Of a stretch of 64,000 bases of DNA, positions 35,749 through 44,320 are shown one piece after another. The DNA comes from Muribaculaceae bacterium (lineage in GTDB: Bacteria; Bacteroidota; Bacteroidia; Bacteroidales; Muribaculaceae), in assembly GCA_023667015.1 (NCBI GenBank), contig JAMPAX010000002.1:180259-244258 (forward strand), in the 5' to 3' direction. The notes under the pieces are model-generated. The model was not told the DNA's origin. It saw nothing but the letters and a program-made list of their open reading frames with translations, and made no database searches. Within the stretch, counting starts at the first letter, position 1; every line of letters begins with the position of its first letter. Made by a program: the position numbers and the translations under genes.

Positions 35749-38709
35749 CTAATTGTAACGGGCAGCTTTGTGCACGAAGATGCGGAAATAGTACTTGAGT
35801 TCCCGGAGCATGTTGACCCTTGGAACAGAGGATATTTCGGAAGTTATAGAGCGGGCATCTTCAGTCTTGAACTTTGAACCTCCGAAGCGAAGTTTCGGGT
35901 CGGAGAAAGTATTTTTTATGTTTATACCAAACCGGAAAGGTATGGGCGATTTGATAACTCCGACATGATAGTACAACTGACCGCCGAAGTTGTTGAGTCC
36001 TTCCATGCGTAGCAAGTAACGGTCGAAGCTGAAGTCGAATGGATAGACCTCCAAGAGGTTGTCTTGCACACGTGCATGCACGTCCATATCCGCGATATGC
36101 AGATTGTCGTCGGTATGTATCATCATCATGCGGGTGACTTTGCGGATGAAGTCGCTTTGATGTACGTTGAGATGGCGTCCGGTGACATCGACTTCTGCCT
36201 TCAGCGAGGGGATATTGAAATACATGTCGGGATACATTTTGATATCGGCTTTAAGATTCACACCAATTACGCCGCGTACATTCTCCAGCTGAGGCTCCAT
36301 CACGAGCAGAGTTGGGAAATTTTTGTAGAATTCCACAAGATTTACGTTGCTGACATCGAGATCTACTCCCAAGCGCAGATCTGAGAGATTGCCGGTGTCG
36401 AAGTTCACTCGGACGGCAGCATCGCAGAAATCTGAGTTTACTGCAAGTTGTGGGATCTTGAGGTTGCCATTTGCCAGGGCGATAGCCGCCACAAGGTTAT
36501 AGAACCTCAGATTGCGGTAGCATGTCTCAACGGCACTAAGTCTCAGATTTGCCAAGATGTTCCTTGGCAGAAGGGTGGCTATGGTATCCGAGACTTTTGC
36601 CACCTTCGGACCGGGAATCGTTGCCGCCTCCCCCTTACGCTTTGCGAGTCCGTTTTCGTAGGTTCGGGAGAGTTGATTTATCTGTATGGTGTCGATGACA
36701 ACATCCAGGTCTGCACATAGCAGAGCGGGGCGCGAACTAGTCAGGAATTGGCGTAAATTTGTCAGAGAGCCGCGCACACTCACCTTGGAAGATTGCGAGC
36801 TGATAATAAGGCGGCGGATAGCCACGGAATCGAAGCTCAAGTCAAGGTCGAGTGCATGCAGTCGGTTGGCAGTCGGAAAACCGGGGGATTGCAACAGTCC
36901 GTCGATGCAAGTGACGTTTAGGCCGAGGTTCACTTTCTTCATCAGCGTCTTTATATTGGTCGGAAGATTAACAGAGAGCATCGCCGGGGAATGCCGCTGT
37001 CGGCGCAAGGTAGAAGCGTCTGTAGAGTCTGCAATGCCCGGAAGAGGGAGAGCGGGGAATTTCTTGCGATTTTCGGGTTGTGCGCAGGCTTTAAGTCCCA
37101 GTTCACGCGAGTAGAAAGTCAATGTTGGGACCTTTACGGCAAAGTTACGGCCGGAGAAGCAGAGAGTAGCGGCCTTTCCCCCGCCGGGAAAGGTTACATC
37201 CAAATTCAGAGAGTCGGCACTTAGAGAGCTTTTCCCAACGCGGCATTCTATACTGCGGGCTGAAACCGATGCTGCACCCCGGATCTTCATCAGCGAGGCT
37301 GCAATATTGTCGGAATTGATATCATTTACGTTGAATTTCAGTAGCACACGACTGTCTATATCACCCGAAATCTTCAAAAAGCTTAGGCCTAAATTGCTTA
37401 GTAGCTCTCGCGGATTGGTGGTGAGATGTATTTGAGTTTCAATTGAGGGGTTGGTCATGAGGCTGTCGAGAGAAATCAGTACGCGTCCCTGAGTACCCGA
37501 TGAAGATATTGCGAAGGGGTCAACGTGCAGGTTGGTTTTTGTAGAGTCAATGGCATCATAGTGCATGTTTAAATGCAGGGGGCCATGAGCAACGTGCAGG
37601 TCGCTTTGAGCTACAGGCACATGTACCATACCGGGGGAAATATCGCATACTACATCTATCGGAGGAATGATGGAGTCGGAGAATACAAACGGGCGCTCCA
37701 TCTTGGCTGAAATACCCAGCTGGAGGTTGGGAACCACATGCTTAAAGTTGCCAAGCCGGCTATCCGATATTCCGGCGATGTTCCTTATAGCGTTAAATTC
37801 CTCGAGAATATCTAAGGGTCTGAGTGCCGGAATATTGACCACTAAATTTGACAGCTTCGCCAAGTCGAAATAAGAGAAGTCCGCAGATATCCGGCTCTCC
37901 AGAGTCCCAAGTTTTATCTTGAAATCCCGGAGTGAGCAGTAGAGCGGAGACATTCGCATGCTTAGAGATCCATAAAGATCAAACTTCTTCCGGTCGATTA
38001 AATTTATCCCATTTGAGGTAACAGATATTCTCCCCGGGATATTTAGCAGATATTCAGGAGTATCTATGGAATCAGAGATATGAGTTATCGAAGCGAAATC
38101 CGGAGTTATTTGGACAGTAATCTGCTCAGGGATTGAAACGAATCTTACTGAGGGATAGCCTGAGAGATTAAGCGACTTAATAAGTATTTCCGGTAATCTC
38201 GCGTTTGAGGATTTTCGAGGCTTAAGTATAAGGTAATTGGCATCATCTTCTGATAGTTGCAGAAGATTCAACGACAAGTGTTGAACAGAGAGTTCATTGA
38301 AGATAAGCTTGTTGCGAAGACACTCCGGTAGGTTTATCGCCACTTTTAGAGGGCCACACGAGGCGAGGCGCCGTGCATCCCGGGGAAGAGTTCCTGATTG
38401 GCGTTGGGAGATGTCATCAAGACTTTTAGAAATTACATACATAGAGTCGGCTTCCAGAACTACCGACGGGAAGGACTCCCAGACTGAGACGCGAGGATTG
38501 ATTAGCCGCACGTCGGCATTGAGATACCATGAAGATAACTCATCAATAATATTGGATAGATTGCGAGGGGTAAGCAGAATAGATACTGCAATGATAACGA
38601 TACCGATAAGCGCAACGATGATGCCACCAATCCAGAGTAGGACTTTGGTGCATCGCCGAGGAGTGGATATTCGGCGACGGATAGTGGAATCGTGGCCGGA
38701 GGTTATCAT
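35749..38709 (-). CDS. AsmA-like envelope protein, single N-terminal membrane anchor
   Basis: From the ATG at 38709 the product is 986 residues; a frame opening at 38895 would add 62 residues without a signal-like character. A basic stretch (RRRISTPRRCTK) precedes one transmembrane helix (VLLWIGGIIVALIGIVIIAVSILL). The rest is a long periplasmic beta-rich protein with AsmA/TamB-type features: short amphipathic strands, SLDLDLSFDSVAI, GVIGVNLKADIKMYP and a C-terminal NNFGGQLYYHVGVIKSPIPF, typical of the family's end. AsmA-like proteins form grooves that carry phospholipids between membranes; that is family knowledge. It lies 45 nt upstream of the HAD gene. Confidence 0.85.
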   Translation of the reverse strand: MITSGHDSTIRRRISTPRRCTKVLLWIGGIIVALIGIVIIAVSILLTPRNLSNIIDELSSWYLNADVRLINPRVSVWESFPSVVLEADSMYVISKSLDDISQRQSGTLPRDARRLASCGPLKVAINLPECLRNKLIFNELSVQHLSLNLLQLSEDDANYLILKPRKSSNARLPEILIKSLNLSGYPSVRFVSIPEQITVQITPDFASITHISDSIDTPEYLLNIPGRISVTSNGINLIDRKKFDLYGSLSMRMSPLYCSLRDFKIKLGTLESRISADFSYFDLAKLSNLVVNIPALRPLDILEEFNAIRNIAGISDSRLGNFKHVVPNLQLGISAKMERPFVFSDSIIPPIDVVCDISPGMVHVPVAQSDLHVAHGPLHLNMHYDAIDSTKTNLHVDPFAISSSGTQGRVLISLDSLMTNPSIETQIHLTTNPRELLSNLGLSFLKISGDIDSRVLLKFNVNDINSDNIAASLMKIRGAASVSARSIECRVGKSSLSADSLNLDVTFPGGGKAATLCFSGRNFAVKVPTLTFYSRELGLKACAQPENRKKFPALPLPGIADSTDASTLRRQRHSPAMLSVNLPTNIKTLMKKVNLGLNVTCIDGLLQSPGFPTANRLHALDLDLSFDSVAIRRLIISSQSSKVSVRGSLTNLRQFLTSSRPALLCADLDVVIDTIQINQLSRTYENGLAKRKGEAATIPGPKVAKVSDTIATLLPRNILANLRLSAVETCYRNLRFYNLVAAIALANGNLKIPQLAVNSDFCDAAVRVNFDTGNLSDLRLGVDLDVSNVNLVEFYKNFPTLLVMEPQLENVRGVIGVNLKADIKMYPDMYFNIPSLKAEVDVTGRHLNVHQSDFIRKVTRMMMIHTDDNLHIADMDVHARVQDNLLEVYPFDFSFDRYLLRMEGLNNFGGQLYYHVGVIKSPIPFRFGINIKNTFSDPKLRFGGSKFKTEDARSITSEISSVPRVNMLRELKYYFRIFVHKAARYN

Positions 38710-39007
38710 ATGATTTAAACAACTCCCCGCCGTCAATCGTTCAAAACCTGCCATGAGTCTAAGTCTCTGCTGACAGATGATAAGGATGCGCCTAATCTTA
38801 TTATAGGGAGGGGGGGTCTTGAAATGGTTTGCAATATCCCTTATCTTCAATTTGATTGAGCGCATGTTGCGTACTTCCGTCAAGTTTGAATTCAATCACG
38901 TATAAGCAGGTGGCGGTTTTTATTATCATATCAATTCTCCCCGACTTGTTTGATACCCTGTCTGATAAAACAATGGCACAGGATCCGAGAGATATTTTAT
39001 ACCATGG

Positions 39008-39042
39008 AAAAAGGTTGTGCCTTTGTGGGGCACAACCTTTTT
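39008..39042 (-). terminator. Strong bidirectional terminator closing the oxalate operon
   Basis: AAAAAGGTTGTGCC (39008-39021) pairs with GGCACAACCTTTTT (39029-39042): a 14-bp perfect stem with a 7-nt loop and A/T tails on both sides. It lies 24 nt past the stop of the AEC carrier gene. Confidence 0.9.
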
Positions 39043-39065
39043 TCGGTATTAAGATTAGGGATGGT

Positions 39066-40046
39066 TTATGCGAAAGCGTGCAGGCAGAGGTCGGTAACCC
39101 ATATCCATAGCGGACAGAACCCGATGAATAGGATTACGGACAATGTCAATGAGGATGTACCTGTTGCTACATATCTGCCGTATTCGTCGGCAATGATGAT
39201 GCCGGAGAAGGCAGGAGGGAGTGCACAAGCTACTACAAGCATCTTAAGGTTGAGAGGATCCATGTGGAACAAAATTCCTAAGAACAGAACGAATGCCGGC
39301 ATGATTATCATCTTCATGATAGAACCCAGAAGAACCTGGAAGTTGAAGGTAAACTTGATAGACGACAGGGTAATACCCGCAGAGAATACGGCCATAGAGG
39401 CGTTGGCCTTGGCAATAAGGTCGAACGACGGACTCAGCTCCTTAGGCCAGGGTATACCGACGAGTACCCAGATTACGGCAAGGATAGGAGCCCAGGCTAC
39501 AGGCTGTTCCAGAGCGTGGAGCACAGGTTTCCATGCACTCTCCTTCTTGGCGGTGCTTCCCGGATTTTCTTTCTCCAATGAGGCGTTCATCAAGGAAAGA
39601 CCTACAGGAATACCGATAGCGTTGACAACGATACCGACGATAGCGACTACAAGGGCAACGGCAGGAGTAGTACCGAAGATAGGCTCCAGCACGGCAAAGC
39701 CGAGGAATCCGATAGTAGGAGAACCGCTAATCAAGGCTGAGATAGCAGCATCGGCACCGGAGTTTTTCTTAAAACAATATTTGAATACGAAGTAGACCAA
39801 CATGAAGATTACCATGATGCCAATAGTTGAAACCAATGTGAGCTTGGCATCCTTGACGAGGTCTTCGCGTGAGGCCTGTACGATAGATACGAACAAGGCA
39901 GCCGGCAATGCGAAGTCGAGCACAACCTTGTTGAACTTCTTGGAATCCTCACCGGTGAAGGCACCCTTCTTGCCGGCGATGAAACCCGCGAGCATCACTA
40001 CGATAATCGGGACAATCGCGTATAGTATAACATGTTCAAGACCCAT
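39066..40046 (-). CDS. AEC family (auxin efflux carrier-type) transporter, candidate oxalate/formate carrier
   Basis: A 326-residue membrane protein with about ten helices in two halves. Typical AEC features are the N-terminal PIIVVMLAGFIAGKKGAF and NKVVLDFALPAALF, the middle ALISGSPTIGFLGFAVL, and the C-terminal ACALPPAFSGIIIADEYG. Family members move dicarboxylates such as malonate and malate. The gene is last in an operon with frc and oxc (109 nt after oxc) and is closed by a terminator, which makes oxalate import or oxalate/formate exchange the most likely role. This is inferred; the family is unrelated to the OxlT antiporter of Oxalobacter. Confidence 0.85.
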   Translation of the reverse strand: MGLEHVILYAIVPIIVVMLAGFIAGKKGAFTGEDSKKFNKVVLDFALPAALFVSIVQASREDLVKDAKLTLVSTIGIMVIFMLVYFVFKYCFKKNSGADAAISALISGSPTIGFLGFAVLEPIFGTTPAVALVVAIVGIVVNAIGIPVGLSLMNASLEKENPGSTAKKESAWKPVLHALEQPVAWAPILAVIWVLVGIPWPKELSPSFDLIAKANASMAVFSAGITLSSIKFTFNFQVLLGSIMKMIIMPAFVLFLGILFHMDPLNLKMLVVACALPPAFSGIIIADEYGRYVATGTSSLTLSVILFIGFCPLWIWVTDLCLHAFA

Positions 40047-40154
40047 AATTCTGTTTTTTAATAAGTTTGTTTATGACCTGCCCGCAACCTATATTCACGA
40101 GGCTGCGGGCAGACTTGTGTCAATTTATCTCCGACCGGAACGTCGGCGTGGAAG

Positions 40155-41891
40155 TCAGACTGTATAGTCGATGAGCGGTGCGGGATTCAAGTAGCCGATG
40201 TGGCCGCTTTCCTTGCCGGAGTCGGCAGCAAGCTGTATATCGATTATGCACGGCTTGCCGGAAGCTACAGAAGCCTCAAGGGCTTTCTTAAGATCGGCCG
40301 GATTGTCTACGCGATAGTTGTCAGCGCCGAAGGCCTCTGCGATAAGATTGTATTTGGCATCAATATCAAGGGTAGTAGGAGCCGGAGCACCCTTTCCGGA
40401 GGGATCCACACCGATACCGTTGTAGATACCGCCATTGTTGAAGATGACGACAGTCACCGGAAGTTTATAGCGGCTGATAGTAGCGAAGTCCATACCGGAG
40501 AATCCGAAGGCGGAGTCTCCCATGACGGCTACTACCTTCTTGCCGGTAGATACGGCTGCACCGATACAAGAACCAATACCCATACCCATAATCGACCATG
40601 TAGCACAGTCCACACGATGGCGAGGCATAGACATATCTACGGCATCGCGGGTGTCGTCAAGCGTATTGGCACCTTCATTGACAAGTATAACGTCGGGGTT
40701 AGCTTCCAGGAAGGGCTTGATGACCGAAAGAGCCGTCCAATGGTTCATAGGCATCAGCGGTGCGGCATCTGTCAGACGTTTGGCGAACTTAGCATTTTTC
40801 TCTTTGCTTTCCGCCTGCAGGGACGTAAGCCATGAGGGGTCTGCAGACATTGACTTTCCTTTTAGTCCGGCGAGGATCCTGTCAAGAGATTCTCCCATAT
40901 CGCCTACTACGGGTGCAGCGATAGGAACGTTGCGATCGATTTCTTGTGGCTCTACCTCCACCTGGATAAACTTGGTAGTCTTGCTCCATTTTCCCTTGCC
41001 GAAGGATAACATCCAGTTGATACGGGCACCGATGACCATTACTACATCTGCCTGCTCCATAATGGTGCTTCGGCAGCTCAATGCGCTGAGCGGGCCGGCA
41101 TCCGGCATCAGACCCTTGGCCATTGACATGGCGAGATAAGGAATCTTGTAAGTTTCAATCAGAGTCTTAATCTTGTCATCGACCTGAGCATAAGCGGCAC
41201 CCTTACCCAGAAGGATAGCAGGACGTTTAGCGGAGGTGAGAACCTCGACAGCACGATCTACACTGGCCTGATTGGGAGCTACGGGTGAAACGAGATCTAC
41301 AGGAGTGAAGTAGAGTTTTTCAACCTCAGAAGCATCCAGAATTTCAGCAAGTGCAGGCGTTGTCATGTCGATATATACGCCACCGGGACGTCCGCTGACA
41401 GCAGCACGATAAGCACGAGCTACAGCTGCCGGAATATCCTTAGCGTGGGAACAACGGAAGGCTGCCTTCACCAGAGGCTTGGCGGTGTTAAATTGGTCGA
41501 GTTGCTCGTATGTGCCCACATTCATATCCACCATGGTGGGATCAGATGCGCCCGAAATCTGAATCATCGGGTAGCAGTTTACGGTAGCATTGGTAGTGGC
41601 GGTCAGTCCGTTCAAGAATCCCAAAGAGGAAACTGTCAGCAAAACACCCGGCTGTTTTGTGAGATAGCCGTGGGTAGCGGCAGCCATACCGGCCTGCTGT
41701 TCAAAACGGAATCCATAGTAATTGATGCCCACTTTCTGCATAGCGTAAGCGACTTCGGTCACAGGGATACCTACCAGGCCGTAAACGTCCATAAGGCCGA
41801 GACGGCGTAGGCTTTCAGCAAGAATATACATGCCGGTCACCTGTTCAGGAAACTTGGGTGTCGGGCTGGATGAGAGATTATTTGATGCCAT
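40155..41891 (-). CDS. oxc: Oxalyl-CoA decarboxylase
   Basis: A 578-residue thiamine-diphosphate enzyme that turns oxalyl-CoA into formyl-CoA and CO2. The ThDP-activating Glu is in GFRFEQQAGMAAATHGYL; SSLGFLNGLTATTNATVNCYPMI and ISGASDP follow. The middle domain has AILLGKGAAYAQ. The ThDP-binding motif starts at VMGDSAFGFSGMDFATI and ends in VVIFNNGGIYNG. The C-terminus KPCIIDIQLAADSGKESGHIGYLNP matches oxalyl-CoA decarboxylases more than other acetolactate-synthase-like enzymes. The length matches the 568-residue Oxalobacter enzyme. The upstream frc gene supplies its substrate. Confidence 0.96.
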   Translation of the reverse strand: MASNNLSSSPTPKFPEQVTGMYILAESLRRLGLMDVYGLVGIPVTEVAYAMQKVGINYYGFRFEQQAGMAAATHGYLTKQPGVLLTVSSLGFLNGLTATTNATVNCYPMIQISGASDPTMVDMNVGTYEQLDQFNTAKPLVKAAFRCSHAKDIPAAVARAYRAAVSGRPGGVYIDMTTPALAEILDASEVEKLYFTPVDLVSPVAPNQASVDRAVEVLTSAKRPAILLGKGAAYAQVDDKIKTLIETYKIPYLAMSMAKGLMPDAGPLSALSCRSTIMEQADVVMVIGARINWMLSFGKGKWSKTTKFIQVEVEPQEIDRNVPIAAPVVGDMGESLDRILAGLKGKSMSADPSWLTSLQAESKEKNAKFAKRLTDAAPLMPMNHWTALSVIKPFLEANPDVILVNEGANTLDDTRDAVDMSMPRHRVDCATWSIMGMGIGSCIGAAVSTGKKVVAVMGDSAFGFSGMDFATISRYKLPVTVVIFNNGGIYNGIGVDPSGKGAPAPTTLDIDAKYNLIAEAFGADNYRVDNPADLKKALEASVASGKPCIIDIQLAADSGKESGHIGYLNPAPLIDYTV

Positions 41892-41951
41892 AGTAATTTC
41901 TATTTTAGTAGTTATTTTTAGTCTTCAGTTCTCAGGATTCAGTCTTCAGCC

Positions 41952-41997
41952 TTTAGTCTTTAGCTTCAGTTCCTGAGAACTGAAACTAAAGACTAAA
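41952..41997 (-). promoter_or_regulatory. Long hairpin between frc and oxc
   Basis: Two 21-nt arms (41952-41972 and 41977-41997) pair with a single mismatch (41964/41985) around a CTGA loop. The arms contain TTTAGTCTTTAG and its complement CTAAAGACTAAA. The flanks carry related words (TTTAGTCTTCAG, TTCTCAGG), so this may be part of a dispersed intergenic repeat. It is transcribed in the 126-bp frc-oxc spacer and could stabilise or attenuate the mRNA. Confidence 0.7.
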
Positions 41998-42017
41998 AGT
42001 AAAGGCTGACAGAGGGA

Positions 42018-43328
42018 TTATGCTTTGGGAAGCGGTTCGGTAGTGCCATTCTTTGCGAACGATGCAATCTGGTCGTCGGTGTAACCAAGAGATTTCAGCA
42101 CTTCATCTGTGTTCTCGCCCAACTTAGGAGCGGGACCATAAGTAGGCTGGTAGTTGCTCATGGTGAACGGGCATCCTACAGTCACAAACTCACCGATTTC
42201 GCCACCCTGATTGATACGAACCAGTGTATTGCCGTCATAGAGGCTCTCATCGGTCATTACCTCCTTGGTAGAGAGCACGGGACCTACCGGAACACCGGCC
42301 TTACCGAGGATTTCAGTGACCTCAAACTTGGTCTTGTCGGCAGTCCATTCACCTATACGTTTGTAGATTGCCGGTTTGTTGCGGTCGCGGGCATCGGCGG
42401 TGTTGAAGTCGGGATTGGTCAGCCAGTCGGTGAAGCCAACGGCATTACAGAAGAGTTCGAAGTCCTTTTTGCCACGTTGCAATACGATGTAGACGTAGTT
42501 GTTGCCATCGATCTCAGAGTCGTAGCCTCCGGCAGGCTTACACTTGTAGGTCCAGCCGAGAACGCCGCCACCTTCGATGTTACCGCTACGCGGTACGCAG
42601 TCGCCGAATTTCAGGTTAGGATACTGCGGGAACTGGGTCAGATAGCCGATCTTGTCGAGGGTCAGCTGGTCACGCGTCTTGATACGGCAAAGGTTCAAGC
42701 AGGCGTTGTGCATAGATTGGTATACGAAGACACCCTCGCCGGTACGTTCGCGCTGTGCAAGAGCAGCAAGCAGACCAATCAGTAGGTGCATACCAGTATT
42801 GGAGTCGCCCAGCGCAGCACCACTCTGTGTCGGGATGTTGTAGTCACCATCATACCAGCCGGTGGTAGAAGCGGCAGCGGCGGTCACCTGTGCGATAGGC
42901 TCGTAAGCCTTCAAGTCTTTATACTTAGATGAAAGCGGGAAACCCTTGATGGTACCATAGATACATTTCGGGTTGAGGGAGTGGACAACCTCCCAAGAGA
43001 AGCCAAGCTTGTCCATGGCTCCCGGGTGGAGGTTTTCTACGAAGATATCAGCCTCCTTGATAAGTTTTGTCAGGATCTCCTTGCCGTCGGGAGTTTTAGC
43101 GTCAAGAGTCAGAGACTTCTTGTCGGAGTTGAGCTGCAGATAGTAGTATGAGGGAAGGTCGGGATTGAATTGAAGTTCCTTACGAGTTGCGTCGCCTACA
43201 CCGGGACGTTCGATCTTAATGACTTCTGCGCCGAGCCAAGCCAACATTTGTGTACATGAGGGGCCGGACTGCACTTCGGTGAAGTCCACTACTTTAATGC
43301 CCTGAAGTGGAGCTGTGTTGTTTGCCAT
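42018..43328 (-). CDS. frc: Formyl-CoA transferase (formyl-CoA:oxalate CoA-transferase)
   Basis: A 436-residue class III CoA-transferase. It moves CoA from formyl-CoA to oxalate, giving oxalyl-CoA and formate. Family features are QSGPSCTQMLAWLGAEVIKIERPGVGD at the N-terminus, the Arg in DATRKELQFN, LDAKTPDGKEIL, VENLHPGAMDKLGFSW and the catalytic Asp in AALGDSNTGMHLLIG. The C-terminus has the interlocked ring segment GVPVGPVLSTKEVMTDE. The length fits Oxalobacter Frc (428). It is the first gene of the frc-oxc-carrier operon. Confidence 0.96.
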   Translation of the reverse strand: MANNTAPLQGIKVVDFTEVQSGPSCTQMLAWLGAEVIKIERPGVGDATRKELQFNPDLPSYYYLQLNSDKKSLTLDAKTPDGKEILTKLIKEADIFVENLHPGAMDKLGFSWEVVHSLNPKCIYGTIKGFPLSSKYKDLKAYEPIAQVTAAAASTTGWYDGDYNIPTQSGAALGDSNTGMHLLIGLLAALAQRERTGEGVFVYQSMHNACLNLCRIKTRDQLTLDKIGYLTQFPQYPNLKFGDCVPRSGNIEGGGVLGWTYKCKPAGGYDSEIDGNNYVYIVLQRGKKDFELFCNAVGFTDWLTNPDFNTADARDRNKPAIYKRIGEWTADKTKFEVTEILGKAGVPVGPVLSTKEVMTDESLYDGNTLVRINQGGEIGEFVTVGCPFTMSNYQPTYGPAPKLGENTDEVLKSLGYTDDQIASFAKNGTTEPLPKA

Positions 43329-43486
43329 AGTATTTATACGTTTTGATTAATATTTTTCAAAAGTAAAACGCTTCCTAAGGTAAAAGGTTTACGGGAAGTG
43401 CTATTTTCGTGGACTGAAAATCGGGAAATTGTGCAAAAAACGTTAAATTTGCAGTTCAGTTGATAAGAGTCAATCTCATAAATCCA

Positions 43487-44212
43487 ATGAAGAATATATA
43501 TATAATAGCCGCAATGGTGTTGCTTGCAGCTTGTGGTTCATCGAAAAAAGATATTGATACTCCATGTACTCCGCGGGAGGTAGTGGAAAAAATAGAGATG
43601 GAGAAGCCACGGGATGATTGGAAGATAGTCGCCGGCCCCCGACATAATGACCGCATACGCATAAACCCTATGGATAGTGCCTTGGCTCTTGTCTTCAACG
43701 ATAGCAACTACCGTCAGTATGCCTTCGCCGAGAAACTCGGCATCGACCCTATAAGCGATATTGGAGGGGCCTACTTTACAAAGCGCCCCCTTGTGAAGAT
43801 TACTACCAATAAATATTACTTTGTAGACCCGCTGACACACTCAGTACCCTATCTGGTGCCCGAGGCTGCAGCTCTTCTTCATCACTTGGGAGTAGCCTTC
43901 ATTGACTCCTTAGGCTCCCGAGGCGCCGACGGCTATTTGATTAGGGTGACAAGCCTTCTGCGTACCCGGCAGTCAGTGAAGAGTCTCCGGAGGGTAAATC
44001 GCAATGCTACGGACAGCTCCACTCATCAGTTTGGCACGACCTTCGACCTCTCCTGGTCGCGCTTCCACTGTCTTGACAGCACCCGCACACTCAACCAGGA
44101 AGACCTAAAGAATCTACTTGCGGAAGTCCTCGAAGACGCCCGCAAGGAGGGGCGTTGCCTGGTAAAATACGAAAGAAAAACCTGCTGTTTTCACATCACA
44201 GCAACCAAATAA
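43487..44212 (+). CDS. DUF5715 lipoprotein with VanY/M15-like motif
   Basis: The ATG at 43487 gives 241 residues and lipobox LLAACGS (Cys16); starts upstream would bury the signal. The C-terminal domain has RVTSLLRTRQSVKSLRR, then STHQFGTTFDLSW, which fits the SxHxxGxxxD zinc-binding pattern of M15/VanY-type peptidases, and a final His in CCFHIT. So a peptidoglycan carboxypeptidase-like role is possible, though DUF5715 has no proven activity known to me. A -7-like box (TAAATTTG, 43444-43451) lies upstream. The gene is divergent from frc. Confidence 0.85.
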   Translation: MKNIYIIAAMVLLAACGSSKKDIDTPCTPREVVEKIEMEKPRDDWKIVAGPRHNDRIRINPMDSALALVFNDSNYRQYAFAEKLGIDPISDIGGAYFTKRPLVKITTNKYYFVDPLTHSVPYLVPEAAALLHHLGVAFIDSLGSRGADGYLIRVTSLLRTRQSVKSLRRVNRNATDSSTHQFGTTFDLSWSRFHCLDSTRTLNQEDLKNLLAEVLEDARKEGRCLVKYERKTCCFHITATK

Positions 44213-44320
44213 AGTCATACTTCAAGCTTCACAAGCCACTTTGTGTCTTGAAAACTTGTAGTTGAGAGATTAGAAGGTTAGAAAGTTAGCTAAGTTGCTC
44301 AATAGCCGGCCCTTGGATTT

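Noticed and set aside
38710-38895. A 62-residue N-terminal extension of the AsmA-like protein.
   Set aside because: The added part is not signal-like, and the basic-plus-helix start at 38709 fits the family better; not fully excluded.
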